Shown: positions 55,832 to 62,252 of the stretch, piece by piece | Layout of the letters: each line of letters opens with the position of its first letter | Position numbering within the stretch: position 1 is the first letter of the stretch | From: Halalkalibacter oceani | GTDB lineage: Bacteria; Bacillota; Bacilli; Bacillales; Bacillaceae_D | NCBI RefSeq assembly: GCF_023715705.1 | Contig: NZ_JAMBOS010000002.1 | Span: forward strand, 186,001-250,000 | Length of the DNA: 64,000 nucleotides | Reading direction: 5' to 3' | Program-made: the position numbers and the translations under genes | Notes under the pieces: model-generated | What the model was told of the DNA's origin: nothing | Databases searched by the model: none | Seen by the model: the letters and a program-made list of their open reading frames with translations, nothing else

Positions 55832-56157
55832 TCTAATCCCTCCATAAAGATATTAATTACTTCCTTTGTTTGCCGCCATTCTTTTACCGTTTCTTTTAAG
55901 TAGGCTGTTCCAAGCGAGGTAATCCGGTAATACTTTCGCTTGCGTCCATGTGTCTCAGAGCCGGTATAGGATTGAATCAGCTCTTTTTTTTCCAGGCGCT
56001 GAAACACCGCGTACAGAGTCGCCTCCTTGATTTGAAACTTTTGATTGGTTCGCAAACTTATTTCTTTTGAAATTTCGTAGCCATAACGATCCTTTTCCCA
56101 AATGAGCCGCAAAATGATGGAATCAAGATGGCCTCGGATGATATCACTTCTAATCAC
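55828..56157 (-). CDS. PadR family transcription regulator
   Basis: The 109-residue winged-helix protein begins MIRSDIIRGHLDSIILRLIW and contains YGYEISKEI and EATLYAVFQRLEKKELI, followed by the wing GRKRKYYRITSLG, all typical of small PadR proteins. GTG 56157 follows AAGGAGGAGCGAA. It is the first gene of a three-gene operon with overlapping stops and starts and probably represses its own promoter, which carries an inverted repeat. The ligand or stress signal is unknown. Confidence 0.92.
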   Translation of the reverse strand: MIRSDIIRGHLDSIILRLIWEKDRYGYEISKEISLRTNQKFQIKEATLYAVFQRLEKKELIQSYTGSETHGRKRKYYRITSLGTAYLKETVKEWRQTKEVINIFMEGLE

Positions 56158-56186
56158 TTCGCTCCTCCTTAATTATTCTATCTCAC

Positions 56187-56212
56187 AGAGTAATTATAGG
56201 TGTCTTTACTCT
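56187..56212 (-). promoter_or_regulatory. Candidate PadR operator
   Basis: AGAGTAA (56187-56193) and TTACTCT (56206-56212) form a perfect inverted repeat that overlaps the -10 box and spacer of the padR promoter. It differs from the classical ATGT-N8-ACAT PadR site. Confidence 0.6.
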
Positions 56213-56221
56213 ATCTGTCAA
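56193..56221 (-). promoter_or_regulatory. Consensus SigA promoter of the PadR operon
   Basis: On the reverse strand TTGACA (56221-56216) and TATAAT (56198-56193) are both perfect and exactly 17 bases apart. Such a strong promoter suggests tight repression. Confidence 0.92.
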
Positions 56222-56384
56222 AGTAATATTTACTTTCTTTTGCATGAATTATTGCCAACTATAGAAAGGGTAATTTCAGAATTCAAGAATATCGTGATAG
56301 AACTTGTCATAGAGTGTTATTGTACTGACTAGAATACGGCAGAGACGAACGTTATTTCGTGAGAAGGAGAAGGAGGAATGAATG

Positions 56385-57629
56385 ATGACACAGGAGCATT
56401 CATCTAAGCTTTCATTTTCGATTGAGGAATCAGTTTGGTTAAATAAAGGGCAGGAAATTGAAGAAATTCTCGGAATGTCACTTGAGCCGGAAATCGTGAT
56501 TGAGGAGCGAGCTGATCACGTTTATATTCGCGGTGGATTGCGGTTAATCGGTGAATATGAACCGGCGGTCAAGGATGAAGAAATTAATGTGGAACGTTCT
56601 TTAGAGCGGCAGGTTTCTTTTCGTTCTGCGGGTGAGGTCGTGACGAATGACAATGGCAAAGCTTCGATTAAGCATTTTTTTCCGATTGATGTGACAATTC
56701 CGGTCAGCCGAATTCATGATTTGGATGATGTCTACGTCCAGGTAGAATCCTTCGATTATGACCTGCCTGAAAAGAGCTGCATTCAGCTAACGGCTGACAT
56801 TAGCATCAGCGGAATGACGAACTTGCAGGATACACGGCCTCCGGTAGAAGAGCCAAAGCCGAAAGTAGCCGAAAAAGCGGTCCCGACAGCTTTCGCTTTT
56901 GAAGCGAAAAGACAGCCGGTGACGCCGGGTTCAACCGCACCAGAGCAAAGAAAGGAACAACCACAGGTACAGCCTCTTGCGCAAAAGATCGGTCCGTCCA
57001 AGCCGGCAGTCCAGAAAAACACACTCGTAACACCAAGCGTGCCCCAGTCACCGCAGCCTGTGCCGAGTGCGAAAGCGCCGGTGAAGCCGGAAGTCGAAGA
57101 GCAGCAGGAAGAGGCGGTCGCCCAATTAAGCAGCAGCGAGGAGCCGGAGCAGCTGGAAACCAAAGAGCCGGCTGTGCTTAAGGCGGCACAAGCAAGCGAA
57201 GAAGAGGTGAGTCCAAGCGAGCCGCAGCAAACAGAGCCGGTCGTTGCCGGGACAGAAGAGGAAAGCAAGGAAGAGGAGCCTGCTCTGGTCCGTCATGAAC
57301 CGGAAACGAAAATTACGCTCGCAGCGCAAAAGACGGTCGAGGAAGAGCCGGTGAGCGAGGAGGAGCCGCCTGTTGACGAAGAAGAGGCAGAAAGCGAACC
57401 GCCGTCACCACGCGAGGAAAACGCGCTCTACTTAACGAAAATGATGGCGAAGAAGGAAGAACGGTTCATTAAGCTAAAAATGTGCATTATTCAGGAGAAC
57501 GAGTCACTTGAAACGATTGCTGACCGTTATGAGGTCTCAACCAATCAGCTCGTCCGCATCAACCGGCTGCAAAACGAGCAGGTCGAGGAAGGTCAAATAC
57601 TTTATATTCCGGTTTCCTCAGAATCGTAA
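56385..57629 (+). CDS. spoVID: Stage VI/V sporulation coat-assembly protein SpoVID
   Basis: This 414-residue protein organises coat encasement of the spore. The N-terminal domain (SKLSFSIEESVWLNKGQEI to about residue 145, with HFFPIDVTIPVSRI) resembles SpoVID. A long acidic Pro/Glu/Val-rich linker (about 150-340) is shorter than in B. subtilis (about 575 residues in total). A conserved ALYLTKMMAKKEERFIKLKM precedes a C-terminal LysM (ENESLETIADRYEVSTNQLV, ending GQILYIPV). ATG 56385 suits AGGAGG best; ATG 56382 is possible. Confidence 0.93.
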   Translation: MTQEHSSKLSFSIEESVWLNKGQEIEEILGMSLEPEIVIEERADHVYIRGGLRLIGEYEPAVKDEEINVERSLERQVSFRSAGEVVTNDNGKASIKHFFPIDVTIPVSRIHDLDDVYVQVESFDYDLPEKSCIQLTADISISGMTNLQDTRPPVEEPKPKVAEKAVPTAFAFEAKRQPVTPGSTAPEQRKEQPQVQPLAQKIGPSKPAVQKNTLVTPSVPQSPQPVPSAKAPVKPEVEEQQEEAVAQLSSSEEPEQLETKEPAVLKAAQASEEEVSPSEPQQTEPVVAGTEEESKEEEPALVRHEPETKITLAAQKTVEEEPVSEEEPPVDEEEAESEPPSPREENALYLTKMMAKKEERFIKLKMCIIQENESLETIADRYEVSTNQLVRINRLQNEQVEEGQILYIPVSSES

Positions 57630-57643
57630 AAAGGAGTACCTAC

Positions 57644-58549
57644 ATGGAATTGCTGGATTGGCTTAAAGAGCGATTTGCCTGGCAGGATGTCCGGTTGGTC
57701 AATGAAGCGTTGGTAGAGACAGAGCAGGGGCGGAAAAGACTGCGGTTCTGGTCTGATAAAGAACTACTCGACTGGCATATTGAATGGCGTGATCATTGTC
57801 GTGTCACGCCATTCATTTTAGCAGATCGGATGATTCGGGCAACGAATAAGGAGCCCGCCATAGAGTGGAAGGATGGCTGGTTGACGGTGCATGATGAAGT
57901 GACCGGTTCCGTCCCCAGCAGGGAAGTAGCTGAAAAAATTGGCTTAATGCTTGGAACCATGATCGCTTATGGACTTGAAACAGAAACCAAAGTGGAACCG
58001 GTCGAAAATCGGGAGCCGTTGTTTACGGAGCTGCGGGAGTCGCTTCAGTTTCTTCCGCGGGAACAGCACGTCTTTGTTTCGTCATTAGTGAGGGAAGCTA
58101 CGGTTCGGATGAAAAAGGCGACGGCGCTTGAAAGCAAGCTGGCTGAGGAGCGCCTTCCGTTACTTGACCCAATCTGCTTCAGCAAGCAGGTGAGGCAGGT
58201 ATATCAGGTGATGATCTGGCAGGGAACGATGGAGCGGCCGGAGAGAGGGTACGCTGCCGTTCGGTCATTTTTCGAGAACTGGCTCGAGCATTACGGAAAG
58301 GACGCCTGCCTCGAGCTGTGGGACGGTATGCAGTCCTCTGTTTCAGATGAGCAGGCGATGTTATTGCTGGCGGAGCTGTTGAAGCCTTATGAGCTTGATG
58401 CTCTCGTTGCGCTGCTTGAGACCAACCCGACGGACGCGGCGATTTCGCGTGACATCAATCAGCTCGTTGTAAGGTGGGAGCGCAGTAAGGAGTTGGTTGC
58501 TCTGCTCAGCTCCGCCATTGACAGCAGAAGGAGGGTGGTGACGTCATGA
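57644..58549 (+). CDS. Unrecognised protein between SpoVID and YsxE
   Basis: The 301-residue soluble protein starts at ATG 57644 behind AAAAGGAG, 14 bases after spoVID, and its stop overlaps the start of ysxE (ATGA). The first 100 residues (LVETEQGRKRLRFWSDKELL, then DWHIEWRDH, DRMIRATNKEP and LTVHDEVTGSVPSREVAEKI) have the look of an N-lobe of a CotS-like kinase fold, but no ATP or catalytic motif is seen. The rest is helical. Context points to a spore coat role. B. subtilis has no gene at this place, as I recall. Confidence 0.8.
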   Translation: MELLDWLKERFAWQDVRLVNEALVETEQGRKRLRFWSDKELLDWHIEWRDHCRVTPFILADRMIRATNKEPAIEWKDGWLTVHDEVTGSVPSREVAEKIGLMLGTMIAYGLETETKVEPVENREPLFTELRESLQFLPREQHVFVSSLVREATVRMKKATALESKLAEERLPLLDPICFSKQVRQVYQVMIWQGTMERPERGYAAVRSFFENWLEHYGKDACLELWDGMQSSVSDEQAMLLLAELLKPYELDALVALLETNPTDAAISRDINQLVVRWERSKELVALLSSAIDSRRRVVTS

Positions 58550-59559
58550 GGTATGAACCATCGCCATACGCATCTGTTCTTTTTTATTATGATCTATATC
58601 CACAGCAGGTTGAGGATCTCGGTAAAATAAAACGGATTTCAACGAACCGCGGTGAATTTGCTTTAAAGGAAACGACAATGTCGGCCCATCAGGCGGATGA
58701 GTTTATTCATGCGTTGCGCAAGCTGTCAAAGCTGGGCTATAAGCAGGCGGTGCCGATTTTGCCGACAAAGTATGGGGAGTATACCGTAATGACAGGCTCT
58801 CATACGTATTATTTAATGCCGTGGTTTGAAGCGATTGAATATACGGCCAGAGAATCGAGGGAAGAAAAGCTTGCCGATCAGCTCGGAGTCATTCACCGGC
58901 TGACGGTTAAAACGGAGCCCTTTCAAAAGGAACAGGTCGAGCAATCCGTGCAGCAGCTTGTGCAAAGGTGGGAAATGAGGCGGCTGGAATTGCAGCGCTT
59001 TGCCGATCAGGCCGAGAACAAAACGTATCTGTCTCCCTTTGAGCTTACTTTTTTAACCCATGCCTATATGCTCGATAAAATGGCAGAGGCGGCCACGGAT
59101 CATTTGCAAAAATGGTATCAGATTTGCCTCGAAAAGGAAAAATACCGTACTGTGCTCTGTCATGGACGGCTACAACGTTCTCACGCCCTTTTTTCTCCTG
59201 ACAATGAGGCCCTGCTGCTCAATTTTGAACGGGCGAGCATTGATACTCCGGCACGCGATTTGGCCAGCTTTTGCCGCTACAGCTTTCCGAACGCGTACTG
59301 GTCGGAGGAAGAAGTGCAGCGCTGGTTTATCCGATATGAGCGTCATCTTCCGCTTCTTGATGAAGAGAAGCACTTAACATGCGCCTATTTAAATTTTCCC
59401 GAACCGGCGGCCTTTGCGGTGGAAGCCTATGTGTCAAATCGCGGCAGCATGAGTGAATTTGAGCATGTCAGACGGCTAGAGAAGCGATTAACCGCGATGC
59501 GCAAAGTTCAGCGGCTGACACAGAAACTGATTGTGATTGAACAGGAAGCTTCCCAATAA
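58546..59559 (+). CDS. ysxE: CotS-family spore coat kinase-like protein YsxE
   Basis: The 337-residue protein belongs to the CotS/YutH/YsxE group with an aminoglycoside phosphotransferase-like fold. Seen are an N-lobe with GEFALKETTMSAHQADEFIH (ATP lysine), the hinge YYLMPWFEA, LGVIHRLTV, and the catalytic-loop equivalent VLCHGRLQRSHALF in which the usual HGD is HGR; the DFE-like strand is LLNFERASIDTPARDLASF. Loss of the Asp suggests a pseudokinase. It follows spoVID and the unknown gene in an apparent operon. Confidence 0.9.
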   Translation: MRYEPSPYASVLFYYDLYPQQVEDLGKIKRISTNRGEFALKETTMSAHQADEFIHALRKLSKLGYKQAVPILPTKYGEYTVMTGSHTYYLMPWFEAIEYTARESREEKLADQLGVIHRLTVKTEPFQKEQVEQSVQQLVQRWEMRRLELQRFADQAENKTYLSPFELTFLTHAYMLDKMAEAATDHLQKWYQICLEKEKYRTVLCHGRLQRSHALFSPDNEALLLNFERASIDTPARDLASFCRYSFPNAYWSEEEVQRWFIRYERHLPLLDEEKHLTCAYLNFPEPAAFAVEAYVSNRGSMSEFEHVRRLEKRLTAMRKVQRLTQKLIVIEQEASQ

Positions 59560-59572
59560 GGAAGTGAAAGAG

Positions 59573-59601
59573 AGCAGGGAGATGGAGTTCTTTCCTGCTC
59601 G
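59573..59601 (+). terminator. Hairpin after ysxE
   Basis: GAGCAGG and CCTGCTC form a stem around about 15 bases shortly after the ysxE stop. No T run follows. Confidence 0.5.
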
Positions 59602-59617
59602 CTGTATGAGAGAATGA

Positions 59618-59659
59618 AAGAGGAGTTGTCTTAAAGCATAGCTTTGGACAACTCCTCTT
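59618..59659. terminator. Bidirectional terminator between ysxE and the reverse small gene
   Basis: AAGAGGAGTTGTC at 59618-59630 is exactly complementary to GACAACTCCTCTT at 59647-59659. It contains the last bases of the reverse gene's stop codon. Confidence 0.8.
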
Positions 59660-59858
59660 AAAATAAATCGAGGCGCAGTGAACAATAAAAGACAATCATT
59701 AAAGTCAATAGAATCACATCAAATGTCGTTGGCAAAAAAAACGTTCGAATAAGCTGGAAACAAATAAGCGGTACGAAGATCTGCAAGCATATCGCCCTGA
59801 TTTTCCACCATAAACGAGGGCGGGGTGGTGGCGGGAAATGACGAAACCGTCGTCCCAT
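59658..59858 (-). CDS. Small membrane protein, 66 residues
   Basis: The product starts MGRRFRHFPPPPRPRLWWK, a basic proline-rich cytoplasmic head, followed by two hydrophobic segments (AICLQIFVPLICFQLIRTFF and DVILLTLMIVFYCSL). The start at 59858 has GGGAGG eight bases upstream. I do not recognise the family. It faces ysxE and is divergent from the molybdopterin fusion gene 132 bases away. Confidence 0.7.
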   Translation of the reverse strand: MGRRFRHFPPPPRPRLWWKIRAICLQIFVPLICFQLIRTFFLPTTFDVILLTLMIVFYCSLRLDLF

Positions 59859-59990
59859 AAAGATGGCCTCCCTCCTAAAACCGTTTGTCTCTATTAGATT
59901 ATGCGGCAATCGCATATTCGTTCCCAGCTCCTCAGAAATCGTGTATACTAAAAAAAATTGAAGCGCTTTTCTGAAAATGAGGTGGCAGAG

Positions 59991-61091
59991 ATGAAATGGC
60001 TAAACAGAGTCCATTTGATTCATGGAATTTTGCTTGTTCTTCTTCTTGTAACCGGACTTTGTCTTTATATGACAACGACCCGAACGTGGTTTAACCAGCT
60101 CGGCGTGCCGCTCGTATCCGTCCATATCGTTATCGCCGTGCTGTATATCGCGGTTGTCTGCTATTCGATTATCCGCGTGGGGCGTTATCTTCTGAAAAAG
60201 CCGCGCGCCAGCAGGTTTAATTTCTGGCTACACGCGATTTTCTTTTTCCTGTGGGCGACCTCGGGAGCGGTCATGTACTGGCAGGCTTCTTTTCCCGTCA
60301 CGCTGCGTAACGGGGCGGTCGTGATCCATGATTGGACGACCTTTCTGTATCTTCCGTGGCTGCTCGTCCATTCCGTAGGTCATCTGTTTTCTTGGAAAGT
60401 TCCGTGGCCTGACTGGTGGACAAAGCATGTCGCCCTTCCACCGGCAATTGCCGAGAATAAGTTCGAACGCCGTGATTTTTTAAAGCTGAGCGGATTGACC
60501 GTGCTGTTTTTGATGATCGGAAGCTGGCTGAAATGGCTGACGCCGGTTTTATCTGCCGTAGACAGCGAAAACAAGCGCCGCGGCTACTTCCGGATTTATA
60601 ATGTTACCAATGATTACCCGCGTTATGAGCCGGGGGAGTGGTCGTTAACGATTGATGGACTGACGAATAAAAGTGAGACGATCACCTATTATGATTTGCC
60701 ACGTTTTCCGGCGACGACAATTGTTGATGATTTCCACTGTGTGACCGGCTGGAGCGTGCGCCATGTTGAAATGAAAGGGATTAAAGTGAAGGACTTGATG
60801 ACACAGCTGGGGATCGAAGCGCAAAGCGATTATGTGACGGCTTATTCTGGCGATGAAATGTATTTTGACTCTTTTTTAACAACGCAGCTGCTTGATGAGG
60901 AGGCGCTTTTAGTATACGAGCTTGACGGGGAACCGCTGAAGCATGCGATGGGTTTTCCTTGCCGTCTTTATCATCCTGAGATGTACGGCTACAAATCAGT
61001 CAAATGGATCAACCGTCTCGAATTTACGGAGAAGCGCGAAATAGGCTATTGGCAGCAAAGCGGAGGCTATGACTTAAATGGCTATTTATAG
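59991..61091 (+). CDS. Cytochrome b561-like / Tat-linked molybdopterin oxidoreductase fusion
   Basis: The 366-residue protein joins two modules. Residues 1-135 form four membrane helices with histidines (VHLIHGILL, LVSVHIVIAV, FWLHAIFFFLWATSG, VIHDWTTFLYLPWLLVHSVG) like a di-haem cytochrome b561 or NarI domain. Residues 159-180 are a twin-arginine type signal anchor (ERRDFLKLSGLTVLFLMIG). Residues 195-360 are a sulfite-oxidase-like molybdopterin domain with the metal-ligand cysteine in DDFHCVTGWSV (Cys250). The domain should lie outside the membrane and exchange electrons with quinone through the haems. ATG 59991 follows GAGGTGG. Substrate unknown. Confidence 0.85.
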   Translation: MKWLNRVHLIHGILLVLLLVTGLCLYMTTTRTWFNQLGVPLVSVHIVIAVLYIAVVCYSIIRVGRYLLKKPRASRFNFWLHAIFFFLWATSGAVMYWQASFPVTLRNGAVVIHDWTTFLYLPWLLVHSVGHLFSWKVPWPDWWTKHVALPPAIAENKFERRDFLKLSGLTVLFLMIGSWLKWLTPVLSAVDSENKRRGYFRIYNVTNDYPRYEPGEWSLTIDGLTNKSETITYYDLPRFPATTIVDDFHCVTGWSVRHVEMKGIKVKDLMTQLGIEAQSDYVTAYSGDEMYFDSFLTTQLLDEEALLVYELDGEPLKHAMGFPCRLYHPEMYGYKSVKWINRLEFTEKREIGYWQQSGGYDLNGYL

Positions 61092-61794
61092 ACCAGTTAA
61101 AAAAATTCTCATTCCGATTATGGCGCTGCTTGTCGGTTCAGGTGCTGCCTATTTCCTGATGCCGACGAAGATGGACGCGATATGGCGTGATTGGAATGCT
61201 CAATCAGAAGAGTGGGAGCAGGCTGTTTATCAAGTCGCTTCCTCCTATGAAAAGGACGGCGCAGCAGCAACGGAAGAACGGGGCATCTGGTCAAAAGAGA
61301 GGAGCTTTTTCGAGGTGACTGCCGCCGTTTCAAATGATTCCTTTTTCACCTTTGATGCTCATTTTGAAGGGGATCGCCTCTTTGTTCAGAGCGGGGATAA
61401 GTGGGTTCAAGGGACGACCTCTGACCGCTTCGTCGCTGAATTTTCCCCGCTCGACCATCCTTTTCAGTGGATGAGGGATATGCTGCTCGAAGCCGAGGAA
61501 GTACGGAGGGAAAGTGAGGATGGCCGCACTGTTTATCAGGCGGTATTTACTGAATTTGACGAGTCCGATTTTCGTGGCTATTCGTTAGAGCGCCAGGAGG
61601 AGACAACGCTCACTCTAACAGTGGCCGATGATCAGCTGCTGATGGAATTTGCAGCAAAGCCGATCAGGCCGGATTATTTAGGTCCATTCAGCGGTTATCC
61701 GCAGCAAATCGGTTTTGAGCTTAGCTTGGAAAAAGTAGACGAGCAGCCTCCACCGGTGCCGGCCGAAGCATATGACAGCGAACAGCTCGAATAA
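61078..61794 (+). CDS. Unrecognised membrane-anchored protein, partner of the molybdopterin fusion
   Basis: The 238-residue protein begins MAIYRPVKKILIPIMALLVG with a single N-terminal membrane anchor and is otherwise predicted extracellular, rich in beta strands and acidic residues, with FFTFDAHFEGDRLFVQSGDK, GTTSDRFVAEFSPLDHPFQW and a proline-rich end. Its ATG overlaps the end of the upstream gene by 14 bases and GGAGG lies ten bases before it, so translation is coupled. The surface location matches the molybdopterin domain, suggesting a common complex. No family recognised. Confidence 0.78.
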   Translation: MAIYRPVKKILIPIMALLVGSGAAYFLMPTKMDAIWRDWNAQSEEWEQAVYQVASSYEKDGAAATEERGIWSKERSFFEVTAAVSNDSFFTFDAHFEGDRLFVQSGDKWVQGTTSDRFVAEFSPLDHPFQWMRDMLLEAEEVRRESEDGRTVYQAVFTEFDESDFRGYSLERQEETTLTLTVADDQLLMEFAAKPIRPDYLGPFSGYPQQIGFELSLEKVDEQPPPVPAEAYDSEQLE

Positions 61795-61908
61795 AAAGTA
61801 ATTTTTTCGTCGATGCTTGGAAGAAGAGCGATTGCATTTTTTAGCAGGTGCAGGTGACCGGCTGTCATGTATTCGATAGACTTTTGTCCAGGTCTCTTCA
61901 GCCACTTA

Positions 61909-61938
61909 TTGACGGATGGCAGGCATTCAAGCTAAAAT
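61909..61938 (+). promoter_or_regulatory. SigA promoter of valS
   Basis: TTGACG at 61909-61914 and TAAAAT at 61933-61938 are 18 bases apart, just before the T-box leader. The preceding bases 61795-61908 show nothing else. Confidence 0.65.
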
Positions 61939-61949
61939 ATAATCACAAT

Positions 61950-62207
61950 TATAACGCTGGCGTTGAATAGGAAGAGTAGGTTCGGATGCTTTTCAGAGAG
62001 AGAAATCATTTGCTGGGAGATTTCTTAAGATTTACGAATCGAAGGTCGCCTAGGAGCTGCTTGGTGAAAGACATTTTCTTGAAAATGCTCGGAGTAAGCA
62101 AGCCGGATACTGACCGTTATCAGGATAAGTGTGCAGAGTATTCATTCTGCAAACAAAGGTGGTACCGCGAGTCAACTCTCTTCGTCCTTTGGATGGAGGG
62201 GGTTTTT
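61950..62207 (+). promoter_or_regulatory. T-box leader of valS, valine specifier GTC
   Basis: The leader holds a specifier GTC at 62045-62047 in GAAGGTCGCC, the T-box AAAGGTGGTACCGCGA at 62155-62170, and a terminator: CTCTCTTCGTCC (62176-62187) with GGATGGAGGGGG (62191-62202, several G-U pairs) followed by TTTTT. Uncharged tRNA-Val should promote read-through. Confidence 0.94.
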
Positions 62208-62252
62208 GTATTGGGCGGCCACAATGCTAATACAGGGAGGCTACATGTAAAA

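Noticed and set aside
56783-57268. 161-codon reverse frame rich in Ser, Gly, Cys
   Set aside because: It is the complement of the Glu/Pro/Ala-rich SpoVID linker.
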